This document shows, piece by piece, positions 1-10,545 of a stretch of 64,000 bases of DNA. Under the pieces are notes generated by a model, which saw only the letters and a list, made by a program, of their open reading frames with translations, did not search any database and had not been told where the DNA came from. The translations under genes were made by a program, and so were the position numbers. The stretch spans positions 434,001-498,000 of the forward strand of contig JANUSC010000052.1 in NCBI GenBank assembly GCA_025200525.1, in the 5' to 3' direction. The DNA comes from Camellia lanceoleosa. Lineage: Eukaryota; Streptophyta; Magnoliopsida; Ericales; Theaceae. Position 1 is the stretch's first letter; each line of letters starts with the position of its first letter.

Positions 1-137
1 AGTCTCTTTTTGTTTGGTATTACATTTGTCCAATGATATCACAAGACACAAAAGGCAATTATGGATGCCAGGGGCAAGAACCGACCTGAAGGTGACCGGA
101 CTGTTTTCCTCGGAATAGGAGCAGACCGCACAAACAG

Positions 138-440
138 TTGCGTATGGAACAATGCGCATTAGGGCCGAGCTGGTTTTGCTCGCCCGGTGGGAATGTTGGC
201 AGCATGACCAACCTAGCTAAAACATTGGTGTTTTGCCCAATGTAGGAGCCGAGTTGATTTTGCGTGGCCCATCCAGCATATTGGTGGATTGTCCAATATG
301 GGAAACGAGCTGATTTTGCTCGGCGGAATAGACAATGTTGGTGAGTTGTCCAGCAGTTATACGGCCGAGCTGAGTTCGCCCGGCCGGCTAAGCGTTGCCA
401 ACCGAACAAGGCCGAGCGGAGTTTGCTCGGCCAAGTACAG
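138..440. repeat. 56-57 bp tandem repeat with GCCGAGC/GCTCGGC hairpins
   Basis: Units begin at about 138, 225, 281, 338 and 395. The last four are spaced 56, 57 and 57 bp. Each unit carries GCCGAGC or a variant, about ten bases, then GCTCGGC or a variant, so each can form a short stem-loop. There is a 29 bp extra stretch between the first and second unit. The array lies inside the Tat-like element, on the far side of the nested solo LTR from the antisense ORF. Confidence 0.7.
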
Positions 441-840
441 AATAACGTTTTATTTGGAAATGCAACGACTGTTTGTGCGGTTCAGCCGACATGCCAGATT
501 CATAAAGTTTGAAGCAAGAAATTCACACACATGCAAGCCGAAGGGAAATAACAGACATGCGGGCAAAAAGTTGACATTTCATTGATAGAAAGAAATTCAG
601 TACAAGCGGGGGGGCATTGCTGTAGACACCCCATTTTTGACCGTTCTCAAGACTTGGATGTCACCACTCGAACACTCGGTGATTATCCATGTTTGTGTTT
701 GTTTGGAGTTCCCGGAGTTCTTGGCTCGCGCGCCTTGCCTCAGGACCTCCGAACTTGACTGTTTTGTGTTTGGTTTTGCACCAAACACCTGTGCTTTGCC
801 TTTGAGGGGCAGGGAATGCTTTGTGAGGCATCCCCACATA

Positions 841-930
841 CCACCGGCTGTGGCTAGAGGCCACCGGCTGGCTGGTGTTGCCATCGGCACTATATTGTGC
901 CGGTCGGCACTCTTTTGTGCCGGTCGGCAC
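841..930. repeat. Upstream hairpin array of family G copy 1
   Basis: Two copies of GTGCCGGTCGGCAC, a near-perfect palindrome, lie at 897-910 and 917-930. They are preceded by direct repeats of CCACCGGCTG at 841 and 861. A related cluster recurs about 2.1 kb downstream at 2966-3056. The same arrangement is seen in the other copies of the family. Confidence 0.65.
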
Positions 931-1019
931 TCCTTTTGGCAAAATGACCATTTTGCCCTGCCGACTGCTTTACAGCTGCTTTATGAGATATTTTTAGACA
1001 GCTGTTTAGCTCTTGTTTC

Positions 1020-1043
1020 CCCTCCATACACGTGTATGGAGGG
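1020..1043. promoter_or_regulatory. 24-bp perfect palindrome centred on a G-box (CACGTG)
   Basis: The palindrome has core ATACACGTGTAT and arms ending CCCTCC/GGAGGG. All 24 bases pair symmetrically around position 1031/1032. It is preserved base for base in the inverted copy at 56616-56639. It lies in the 5' part of the LTR, shortly upstream of a TATA-like TCTATAAG at about 1080, where a promoter would be expected. CACGTG is the binding core of plant bHLH and bZIP factors; function here is inference. Confidence 0.55.
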
Positions 1044-1597
1044 ATGAGCCCTTGGTTGCTTAGCTTGTAAGTCTTACAAGTTCTATAAGAGAGAAGGCTC
1101 TTCTCTTGGCTCAAGGGTTAGCAAATTTAGAAAGTTAGAGAGAAAAAGGGAGAGAGAAGCTCTGGTTTTTCTAGGGTTTGAGTTGCATACACCTTCTATC
1201 TCTATCCTTCTCTTGTGTGTCTAGGTGTTTTGTGCCTTACTATTGCACACAAACACCTAGTGTTTCACCTTCTCCTTGCAACTGAGGTTCTAAGGGCTGG
1301 TTTTTGAAGTTTTTAACAGATTTTGAGCCTAAGGAAGCATCAACTACATCTTTGTCAAAGAGGTCAACAAGGGTGAGACACTAACTCTCTTTTTACCCCA
1401 TTTTTGTACCTCATTTTTACCTAGTTTAGAACAGTTTTTGTGCTTAGTATATAACACATAAAAGTTCTATTTTTTAAGCCTCTTTATTGTTCATTAAGAG
1501 TGTTTTGTAGTTTGAGCAAGTTTGAATACCCTTAGGCCTTGAAAAGGTCACCTTTTTGTGCTATTTTGGAGAGATCCGGGACTTGTGTGCTTGGACC

Positions 1598-1682
1598 TCT
1601 CCACCACTGAAATCTTGAGGGATTTCAGTGGTGGAGATGGTGCCTTAAAGTCCTAGAAAGGAGAGGGCCACCCCCTCTCCTT
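1598..1682 (+). other. Two consecutive strong stem-loops in the LTR leader region
   Basis: The first hairpin pairs 1598-1614 with 1621-1637: a 17-bp perfect stem with the six-base loop TTGAGG. The second pairs 1658-1667 (AAGGAGAGGG) with 1673-1682 (CCCTCTCCTT) around the loop CCACC. Both recur in the same order in the inverted copy (56021-56060 and 55976-56000), the first with one mismatch and the second perfect. If the LTR is transcribed from near position 1100 they would lie in the 5' part of the RNA. Role unknown. Confidence 0.6.
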
Positions 1683-2965
1683 GATGTCCTTGAAAAGGGC
1701 AAATTTTGCTCTCTTATGGAGCTTCATGCTTGAGTGTGTGTTGAGCATGTTTGACTTGTTTTCCATGCTTATATTGCCATATTATAACATGATTTCAAGT
1801 TGGTTTAGGTCCCTTATGCATGCTTAGCATAGTTGCCTTGTAATGCCTCTTATTGCCTTAATATGCCTAGGTTGTGTGCCTTCATTTCTAACATGTTTTA
1901 GACTTGTGTTTGTGAAGATCTTGTGCTCATATTACCATGTTTTAGGTCTGTCCATAAGTATTTTGGTCAATCTTGGCATGTTTAATATAGCCCCTTTGCA
2001 TTTGGCTTGTTGGCCTTAAGAGTATGAATGTGTAGCGTGCCTTTGTTTGCATTGTTTTGATGGTTTGGAACCACCTAGCGTGCTATTTCAGTCCCCTAGA
2101 GGTGCTTGTATGTTTATATTGCATGCTTCTTTGTGACTTCTTAAGCTTGTGTTAAACGCTCCATGTTTTGGTCATGTTGCATGCCTTTGATTCCAAGCTT
2201 ATTAGATGCCATCTAAGTGGTCCTTTAGGCCTATTTTGACATGCTAAAAATCTGTTTTGAGTTGTTAAGCGCATGCCATAATCGCCTTGCATAGGTGTAG
2301 TTCAATGCCCCTATTGGCTTGCCTTAAGCCTAAGACCATTTGCATGCTTTGTTTGGCATGCTTCATTGCATGATTTGGCATCATGTTTAATATGAATTTT
2401 AGAGCTTTTAATGCATGCTATTAGTCCATGTTTGGCCTCTTTAAGTGTGCTTGAATATTGCTTGTTTATGCCTTGGGTTTGGTACCTTAACATGCGCATG
2501 TGTGTGTGTGTGTTTAGTCCCCAATTGTAGGTATTTTGGCTACTGATTTTAGGCCTTTTGGAGCTACCTAGATCATGCCTAAGCCCATCCTCCATGTGGT
2601 TTGCATGCTTGCCTTGTGTGCTTACTTAGGTTTGCATTATATTGCCACATTGCATGCTAGTTGCCATGTCTAGAAGTGTATCACATTTGCATGCATGTTA
2701 AGCCTCTTGAAGTGAAGTATGATAGAGGTTTGGCACCCTTGTTTGATTGTTTGCATTGCATGCATTTGAAATCAAATTTGCACTCTTGGTTCTTAGGGCC
2801 ATCATGCATGGAAATGCGCGATTGGTGGTCCGGGGATCGAGGCACATGCCCCCTTGAGTCAATAACATGATAAGGGATGTGTGTAGTGCATAAATACCTT
2901 GAATCACATTGCCATGCATTTTGTTGTCCTCTGCTGCTGTGAGTTGCAGGTTCTGCAGGAATTTT

Positions 2966-3056
2966 GTGCCGACCGGCAGTCAATTAGAAGCCGATAGCTT
3001 TATTCAGTGCCGGTGGCCACATCCTTTGGCCGGTGGTGTTCTACCCCAGCCGGTGA
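2966..3056. repeat. Downstream hairpin cluster of family G copy 1
   Basis: The stretch contains GTGCCGACCGGCA, GTGCCGGTGGCC, TTTGGCCGGTGG and AGCCGGTGA variants of the motif found at 841-930. The sequence after it is AT-rich with TTAATTAATT runs. Confidence 0.5.
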
Positions 3057-4011
3057 TTATTTCCAATGCCCAAGGAAGTGTTTCTGAGACTTTGGCAGCC
3101 TTCAGAGGAGGGTAGCAGGGAAAACAGAGGCACACTTGCATGACAGTGCGATTCCGAGAGAGTCCCGGGCGCGCGACGCATTTGAGCCCTCTTCCCGAGG
3201 CATTTATTGTTCAATTAGATTATTTATTTATTTAATTAATTTAGTTAATTTGTAATAATTAATTAGCTTGCGTAGTTAATTAATTTGTATTATTATTTTG
3301 GTCCCTCCGAGCGAGGGCGAACTTGTAATAAGTGTGCGTGAGTGGGTGTATGTCTTCCAATCCCCATTTCTTTCTCCCTTTTATTTACCCGCTTTCAATG
3401 GTAGATTAGGGCACGTCTATTTTCAGCATACCTTATGCAATGCATGCGTGCATTCATGCATTTGTTTACACGCATCAGGCTCGGTACATCATACAAACCG
3501 CATTGTATTTTTAATTCCAAATTGAATACGTGCTATTCGCGCATTTCACATGCCATGTTTAGGGTTAGCCGAGCCTGTCTAGATTACATCTCTGTGTGTG
3601 ACGCATTAGCCATTTAACATGAACTAGGACATGCATGTTTGCTAACTAGTTTGTTGTTTTGGCACGAAGTACGATGTAAGTATTTTACGCTTTAGCATAC
3701 CACATGCGTGTGAATGTTTCCATGACAGTATGCTTGCCATGCGGCTAAATGCTTACATGATAAACTGTTTGAATGCCTATGGGTGGAGGTTGGATTGCGT
3801 GAGTTGGAACAACTCATTGAAATCCGTATTTTAGCCTACTTGCGAGTAGCAAAAGAAAACAACACGTTTTTCGAGACAAAACGGATATGCAATGTTTATT
3901 TCCAATTTAGGCAATCTAGTCTATACTTTTGTGTTGTGCGCATCACATAGTAATTCTAGATTAATAATCGGAATAAGAACACATAAAGTTTTCAAAAGCG
4001 GATATCACGGT

Positions 4012-4200
4012 TAGTAGAGGCCGGTCTTCGGACCGGGCGAAAGGGGGTGCTCATAGCTGACCTTCCCCGATCGTACCCAAGCTCCCGAGCCAAGACCACT
4101 TTGGTGATGACGGACACGTGGCCTTCGGCACCGAGTCAGGGTTTCCTAAATTTCCCATTTTAAAATATTTAGGTGGCGACTCTGTAATCTGGCAAAGCAG
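4012..4200 (+). other. Conserved 3' block of family G with a short hairpin
   Basis: This block is the part of the giant LTR most similar among all four copies (here, 36710-36900, and inverted at 53440-53620 and 39513-39700). It begins with hairpin CCGGTC-TTCG-GACCGG at 4021-4036. It continues with the GGACACGTGGCC region at about 4110 and TTTAGGTGGCGACTCTG at about 4168. TGGCGACTC resembles a retroelement primer site, but it lies about 140 bp before the duplicated target, so I keep the LTR end at 4316. Confidence 0.55.
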
Positions 4201-4374
4201 TCCATGTTTGGCACTACTTTTCAAAATCTGTTTTCTCAAACGACGGTCGGATTTGGACTCTTTGGTTCAGATTTAGAACCGCGAAAGGACACGGAAAGCC
4301 CGTAGTAGCGTCTACAATTGCCCGGTTACATTGCAAAACAAACAGAAGAATACAAAAAACAAAGAAGGAAATCT

Positions 4375-6441
4375 TCAATCAAGGTCAACGTTTTGTTCGG
4401 CCCCCTCCACGGTCAACCCGGCGCTCAACGCAGTTTGCTCGGGCAGGCCCTCCTCGGCTTCATCGGCGCCTTCCACCGTGACAACATCCCGACCAATCAC
4501 TTCATCTTCAGCATCTGGAGACACCTCTGATGGAGTTTGCTCGGCTTGTTTCTCGGCGGCGGCTTCTTCCTCGGCCTCCTTCCTCGCCTCTGCAATGAGT
4601 CGGTTCTGTGTGGCGTTGGCATATGCTTGCATATAGACCGGGATATATGCAGAGGGCGGGTTGATGAACATGTCAGAATCCTGACCAAGGCCAACTTTCT
4701 CCATGGCGGTTTTCCAGCCGCACTGGAAAAAGATGTCCTTGGTAGCTCAGACTTGACGTTCGTAAGTTTTCTCACCCTGCTTATATCCGCGGTCTTCTGC
4801 CTCGTCCACCGCCGTGTCCATGGCCGCCTTGTGAGCATCACGCAGCTTTCTGAGCTCGGCGAGATACCGAGCTGTGGCCTTCTTCGCGGCCTCTTTCTTG
4901 TCCGCGTCAGCTCGGTCGACCTTCAGCTGCAGAGCATCCCGCTCGGCCACAATCACGTCTTGCTCGGCCCTGAGCCTCTCTATCTCGGCTTTCTGGGTCT
5001 TGTTCTCCGTGATAGCATCGCGCAGATTTTGGCGCAGCTTGATCATGCGATCATGGGCAAGATAATTCTTCTGCGCGGCCTGCGAACAAACGAAAGATTG
5101 TTAGCATTCGGACTCCGTGCAAAAAAAAAAAAAAAAAAACCGAACAAAAACTTGAAGCTAAAGGTGTTCTACTTACCAGCACTATTGATTCTGCTGCCGA
5201 GCGAAGGACCTTGAGGTCAGATAGCTCGTCGTGCCTTTTCATGTCCTCGGGCAAGGCCAACCCCTTGGTCAAGTTGAAACCAAGTGAGTAATCCTTGTCC
5301 TCCTGGACCGAGTCTCGCGAAACCGCTTTCGCCACGATATCTGAATGGGCGCCAGCATCGGGGTGGCTGGGCCCTTGCCCTTGGATTTTCCGCTCTCGTC
5401 TTTGCTCACTGTCGCCAAATTCGTTCGATGCTAGCTCGGTGGAGTCTTCATCGGCCAGACTCTGACCGGCTTTCTCTTTTCTCGGCCTTTTCTTCGGCTA
5501 AGCTAACTGCTCACGGGCAAGTGCAAGTCTGACTTGTTGAGCGGCCGAGGTTGAAGAAGTTCCCCCGGTCGCCTCAGGGGGTTGGGACTCCCCCTCCTCT
5601 CCGGTTATCATTGACTTAATGGCCCGGATTTTTGCCATTTCTTGCTCTTCGGTTAATGGAACGAGTCTGATCGGTGGATGTGTTGGAGTGCAGTTACGGG
5701 ACGGAGCCTTGAAAAATCGATCACGCGGCTTTTGCGCGGCGCTGGTAGTTGTATGTTTGTTCGAAGCCGAGCAGTTTCGAGGCTTGTCTCTCTTCCTCGG
5801 GGTGACGGCGAGCTCGGATTGCTTCGGTCGGCTCGATGATAGTCCGCCGGATGTCTATCTCGCAAGAGGAAGACAAGTGTTAGATCGGTGCAAAATAATA
5901 AAGAAAATGACGATTATGAAGATAGCACGTGAGTCGGGCTACTCACCGAAACGGCCAAATCTTTCCTAATGTACCCGGTATGGGCGCCTGTCCTCATAAT
6001 TACGGACACCCAGAGGAAGTCGTCGTCATTGGCTTCTTTATGCAGGTTGCCTTCGATGAGTTTTGCTCGGCCTTCTTGACTTTGAGGTACCAAGAAACCC
6101 ACCTTTATTTTTACTAAGGTCAGACAGAAAAATTTCTGCGAGGTAGAGATTGAGACCGAGCCTTGGCTTTCGGCGCCATTTATTATCTTGTATGTGTTGG
6201 TGGAAACTTGGCTCGGGCAAAGCCTTGTCTGCCTCAAAAATTCGCAAAGCAAGGGTTGCACCGGGAAGCGGACTCCTCCTTCTACTATGGAAACGACCGT
6301 GAAGGGGCACCGGTCTAAGTCCCCCCATGGCGTATCTCCTTTCTTAGCGAGCTCTAAGACTACGTCGTCCGGGATGTTGTAGTCTTTGCGGAACTCAGCC
6401 ATCGCGCCGGGCGTGCTGACCATAAACCGGTATTTTCCCAT
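4375..6441 (-). pseudogene. Antisense ORF of the Tat-like element (putative plant gypsy-type transposon protein), spliced and degraded
   Basis: Reading the minus strand, a start at 6441 opens with MGKYRFMVSTPG. It continues through a segment with GGVRFPVQPLLCEFLRQTRL, which resembles the Pfam family called putative gypsy type transposon (PF04195); this is recalled, not searched. Further exons include an alanine/glutamate-rich coiled coil (about 4750-5080) and an acidic C-terminus ending at 4375. Introns are suggested by a GGTGAGTA donor near 5946, a GGTAAGT donor near 5175, and a T-rich tract followed by GCAG acceptor near 5081. Frameshifts near 6050-6170 break the first exon. It is transcribed against the retrotransposon and lies between pol and the 3' LTR, as in other Tat-lineage elements. 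Function unknown. Confidence 0.6.
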
Positions 6442-7704
6442 CTAGGTCGGTCTTATTCACTCTGTATCTCGGTCAAAAATGTTGCGTGGTTGCTCGGGCT
6501 TTGAGCTCCACCAGTGGTGACGTTGAAGGGCTTGGTCGGTCCTATTTGTGCTGCATATTGAAAAATTAGGCCAAGGGTTAGCACGGCAGATATGGCGCGG
6601 CTCCTAGTGCAAATATCGTAGGAAAGGATTTGGTGTTCTGACCGAGAAGTCTCAGCTCGGTTTAACTACACGCGTCCCTAATTCTCTTACTCTGATTTTA
6701 GCTCAGTCAAGGTATCAGGCGAGGTTATTACGGTTTTTTGTTCGGCTAACTCTACTCATCTATCTGGTGGAACACCCAGCCCGGTCGCCGCTTCTACATG
6801 AAGCCACAAACAGTTTTTGCTCGGTTATCGTTCTACCTACGGATCTAAATGAGCGTTTAGCTCGGCCCAACCCAGATTCAAACTGTTCATCCTAGAAATG
6901 GGACGAACCAGTTCGAACTAGGGAAGAACAGGGGGTAAGCAGGCCCCAACCAATCCTCCTATTTCCCCTATTTTCATTCACCCTAGGGTGTATTGGCTCT
7001 AAGCAAAGATGGGGAGCACCAAAATGGTCCCAAACAAAGGGCATGAAAAACAATGGGACAAGAAACATAAAAAGCACAAAAACAGTAGCTATATGGCATG
7101 GAGAACGGATTTGGAGGGCACGAGAGCTTACCTGAAACGAATGAGGAATGAAATGGAGCTCGAGAGCCTGGATGTAGCGTCAGAAACGGCGAGAATGAGC
7201 GAAGGCAGCAGCAGGAGAGGCAGTTCTCAAAGGATATGGAGGCTAGGGTTTTGGGTTTGTCTGGTAGAGAAGACGAATAGTGAAGGGTCTAAACCCTTCG
7301 TATGGGGTTTATTGATGGAGGGAAAGACCAAGCGGCCGTAGTTTTGAAATTCGCAGCGTGAGAGACTATTGCCACGACCCGATAGCGAAGCCACGTGGCC
7401 CTGAAAAGGCAACGATGTCGGTCTGACGACTTTTGATGGGGACGGCGGAGAAATGGCAAACCAATTGAGACAGCTCGGCGACAGATATGTCGCCAATTAC
7501 GCTCGGCTTGGTAGAGACGCATCTGAATCGTGGCTCGGCGACAGGTGTTCCTCCAATCAAAATTTGGGCATAGGAGAACAATCGCTTAGCTCGAAACGAA
7601 TACCTCTCCGATCAACGCTCGGTCTGGCAGTGGCGCGACTTGACCATGGCTCGGTCGAGATGGTAAACCCAATCACGATAGCTCGGATGGGTTTAAGGGA
7701 CAAT
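6442..7704. other. Spacer between antisense ORF and 3' LTR
   Basis: No coding sequence is supported here. The stretch keeps the element's GCTCGG motif, becomes less GC-rich near 6900-7300, and ends in GGGTTTAAGGGACAAT just before the LTR, a weak candidate polypurine tract. The antisense ORF's promoter would be expected here, but I cannot point to it. Confidence 0.5.
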
Positions 7705-8575
7705 TGAGAGGGAAGATTTGCGCGACAGTACGGCCGAGCGTGGGCGACGTCAGAATTAACGGAATGCACGGCGCCGAGCTGACCCTGTTGACGCGACGGA
7801 CTTGCGCGGTCCGAGATCTCGACCGAGCAAGCGCGAGTCAGCCTCAGCCAAGGCTATCAGACTCGCACGGTCCGAGACAGTGACCGAGCTATCGGATGTC
7901 CCGGGCAGGGCCGAGGCTGCGGGAAGGCCGGCATGCCTCCGACCGGCCAACCGAGATGAATGGTTCCTCGCAACCGATGATTTAGAAGAAATGGTTGGGG
8001 GCCGGCATGCCTCGCAACCGGTTGGTCCTGACGAATCGGTTCAGGAGTAGCTCGGCCGAGGTGGTCTGTCTTCCACGTGATGAGCAGGGACGGCTCGGCA
8101 GTATGAGGCTCGGTTGGTGATTTTTCGCAAGCATTAGGCCGGTTGTGGTATCTCGGTCAAGGGTGCCACCTGGGCCAATGGTGTGGAGGAGAGGACATCT
8201 GCTCCTGACGCCTCAATCTGGTAGAGTTCGGTATGTCTTTGGTGAAAGGAGAAACCTTTACACGCAGCGTAAGGTGGTGAGAGGCGCCCGCCACTGTCGA
8301 GGAAGGGCGACAGAGGTCTTGGCGCCGCGATCGTGGTTGCATGGCCAGCCTAGAAATAGGGGGAGAGACGAAGGCTACAGGTATGCGAACTCACCCTCTT
8401 AAACACTCTTTTCACATTGTCTTCTGGGGGAGTGAACTGACTTGAGCGTCGGAGGGTTTTTTCGGCACATCGCCGCCGGGCAGCTCACCATTTTTGTGTT
8501 GCAGAGATAGACGCCGTTACCAGAAGCTTGACGTTCAAGGCGTACGGAGAGCTAAGGATATTTCGCCCTCGTACA
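7705..8575 (+). mobile_element. 3' LTR of the Tat-like element
   Basis: The 871-bp LTR starts TGAGAGGGAAG and ends CCTCGTACA. It is followed by TTTAT (8576-8580). An inverted, clearly homologous LTR of 877 bp lies at 13300-14176, differing by scattered substitutions and small indels. Both use the same termini, and the outer flank of the other LTR is also TTTAT when read in the element's direction. Confidence 0.85.
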
Positions 8576-8736
8576 TTTATGATCTTTGGATTACCTTGAT
8601 TAGTGTGTGGTGCTTTATTCTAAGTGTAATCTAAGGGTCACAAAACTTTCATGATTATTTTCATGAAAGATTTTTCATGATACCTAGTATTGCTGATTTT
8701 TATTACTTGTGTTTATGCAATTCTCAGGGCAATTGT

Positions 8737-9172
8737 GACGTTTAAATGGTTACTTAAATTAAATTTTGATGGGGCGTTTATTAAGGATCGAAAAATTGCG
8801 GCTGTTGGAGTTGTTGTGCGAAACGCCTCAGGTAGTGTGCTTGCCTCAATGTCAACTCGAATTCCTTTTGCTGAAGATATAGATTTTGTGGAGTTGATGG
8901 TGGCTTCTCATGCGGTTCTGTTCGGTAAAGATATATGCCTCCTGATGTTCATCTTGAAGGTGATTTTCTTACGGCGGTGCATGCTCTTTCAGACTCTTCT
9001 CTTGACCTGGCTAGTTTTGGTCATGTGGCAGAACAAGTTCGGGTATGGGTGGTTTTCGTTCTTCGGTTGTGTCGCATGTTTGCCGAGAGGGAAATAGTGT
9101 GGCGCACTCAGGAGCCTCCTTGAGTTTCGATTGAAGATGTTCCTTACTCTGGCGACTGGCCAGTATTAAAGA
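8737..9172 (+). pseudogene. RNase H-like domain, frameshifted (plant RVT_3 type)
   Basis: Translation gives LKLNFDGAF, GVVVRNASGSVLAS and, after a frameshift near 8930, VHLEGDFLTAVHALSD and FGHVAEQVRV. These match in order the RNase H domain (PF13456 type) found in plant LINE-like reverse transcriptases and in stand-alone plant proteins. The first catalytic Asp (FDGA) and a second (LEGD) are visible. A stop follows QEPP at 9121. No reverse transcriptase is next to it, so it is an isolated relic. Confidence 0.65.
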
Positions 9173-9529
9173 TGAAGATGATCAAGAGCAAGGTTTAGGA
9201 GAGAGAGAGAGAGAGTTTTCTTCAAGCTTTTGCCTTGTATCAAAGTTGAAGTCTTGTATATATAGAGTAGTACTCATATAATGTACTCTAAGTTGGCTTG
9301 GCTTGTATCAACAGAGACAGTCTTGTAATTTATTAAGCTTGTCACTCTTTTTTGTAAGCTATGTAGACACTGTATAAATTTCAAGAAAGTTAACGGAAGC
9401 TTTGGTGTTTCATTTCATATTTACTCTTGCAATTCTTTGAATGGACTTAGTTAATTAATATAGGGGGTAAATTATCAATATATCTTAATAGTTAGATTTA
9501 ATTATCATTAAAAGTCTTATTAAAAGTTG

Positions 9530-9775
9530 GTCCTAGAAAAAATTTTGTTAAAAATAAATTTTTGTGACAATTTTTTATATCGCTAAAAATTGACAATTAG
9601 CAACTTTCTATCATAATTTTTATAAATTGTTGCTAAAACTTACAATTAGTGACTTTTTTCTGTAACAAATTTGTCAAGTTGTCACTAAAAATTGAAAATT
9701 AGTGATTTTTTTGCGACAAAATTTTCAAACTGTTGCTAAAAGTTAACAATTAATGACCTTTTTTTTAATAGTATT
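9530..9775. repeat. Degenerate subterminal-type repeats (CACTA-like?)
   Basis: About four units of roughly 60 bp repeat a pattern like GTGACAAxTTTT...GCTAAAA...TGACAATTAG. Short repeats alternating in this way are typical of the subterminal regions of plant CACTA or Mutator-like DNA transposons. No transposase or clean terminal repeat is visible, so the class is uncertain. The following 9776-10184 has no gene; 9890-9950 contains a small inverted repeat around AAGTGGGTTAAAAGCCACTTCCC. Confidence 0.4.
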
Positions 9776-10159
9776 TAATGAAAAACGTTGTTAATTATCA
9801 CAGGATCTATTAGACAATAAGTTTATCTATTAAGGCCTATACGTAAGTCTCCCATTAATAAGTGCAAAGCTTCCACTTAACGAGACTCAGGGGTGTTTTG
9901 GGAAGTGGGTTAAAAGCCACTTCCCAACTTTTAACCCACTTCCCTCTCTCACAAAAAAGTTAAAAAAAGTCAAAAAAGAACTTTTAACCATCTTCTCAAA
10001 ACATTCTTCAATGTCTAGCCCATTTATTGTTTTGTTTAACGAGGTCTTTGTAGTGAAAAAACTAGGAAACAGAAGAAACTCAGGAGGTTATATCAAATAT
10101 TTTTAATCTGATTAGATTTAAGTTTCTTTCTATGGTAAACATTAGATTTCCCATGAATG

Positions 10160-10545
10160 GGCACTTACCACCGCAAGAAATTTGAGTTTTAGCGGCGTTT
10201 TTAAAACGCCACTAAAAGCTTGAAAACGCCGTCAAAGCTTACAACAACGTGTAATATTTTTGTTGCTAATACGGCCGCCACAATAGTTTTCCAACGTTTG
10301 AAAAACATCACTAAAAATATTAGATGGCATTTTTTAAAACGTCGCAAAATCTTTGACGTCTGTCTCACTTTTTCTGCTGCTACTGCTGCTGCTACAAGAA
10401 TATGAATTAAAATACCATTTTTTTTTCCTGTGCTACTGCTGCTGCAAGAATATAAAATAAAATACCTTTTTTTTTTTCTTTTTTTCTTTTTTTTGTGTGC
10501 ACGCTACTACTACTGCTACTGCAGGAATATGAAATAAAATACCAA
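10160..10545. repeat. Hairpin end plus three-unit trinucleotide-rich tandem repeat
   Basis: At 10191-10221 TTTTAGCGGCGTTTT pairs with AAAACGCCACTAAAA, preceded by CACCGCAAGAAAT, which resembles a decayed CACTA terminus (CACTACAAGAAA). From about 10373 to 10545 three units of about 55-75 bp each carry a (GCT/ACT)n run, AAGAATATGAAATAAAATACC and a T-rich tail. No coding function is supported. Confidence 0.45.

Larger units (their letters stand above)
621..4316 (+). mobile_element. Giant solo LTR, family G copy 1 (3.7 kb)
   Basis: The segment starts TGTAGACACC and ends GCGTCTACA, giving TGTAGAC/GTCTACA termini with TG...CA. It is flanked by the 5-bp direct repeat ATTGC (616-620 and 4317-4321). 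It has no repeated end inside it and no gag or pol, so it reads as a solo LTR left by LTR-LTR recombination. It is homologous over its length to the inverted copy at 53261-57032 and, mainly at both ends, to 32665-37090 and 39348-42781. LTRs this long suggest an Ogre/Tat-type Ty3/gypsy family; that assignment is inference. A non-autonomous element without coding sequence is the alternative. Confidence 0.85.
1..8575 (+). mobile_element. Tat-like Ty3/gypsy retrotransposon, 3' portion (with a nested solo LTR)
   Basis: This GC-rich block differs sharply from the AT-rich DNA to its right and is full of CCGAGC/GCTCGG motifs. In the + direction it holds a tandem repeat, an antisense ORF of the kind found between pol and the 3' LTR in some Tat-lineage elements, a spacer and a 3' LTR ending at 8575. 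A foreign 3.7 kb solo LTR interrupts it at 621-4316; the 5-bp target ATTGC is duplicated on both sides. No pol domain is visible, so pol should lie left of position 1. The lineage call is inferred from the antisense ORF and from the related gag-protease half at 11095-14176. Confidence 0.75.

Noticed and set aside
138..440. A CRISPR-like array because of regular 57-bp spacing
   Set aside because: The units are repeats over their whole length without unique spacers, in a plant retrotransposon.
4168..4180. TGGCGACTC as a primer binding site marking the true LTR end
   Set aside because: The 5-bp duplications in four copies place the end about 110-150 bp further on. It is kept only as a conserved motif.
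4537..5214. A 225-residue + strand open frame with hydrophobic stretches, resembling a membrane protein
   Set aside because: It lies antisense to the coiled-coil exon of the minus-strand ORF. Its leucine/valine richness is the reverse complement of Glu/Lys/Ala codons, and no domain is recognisable.
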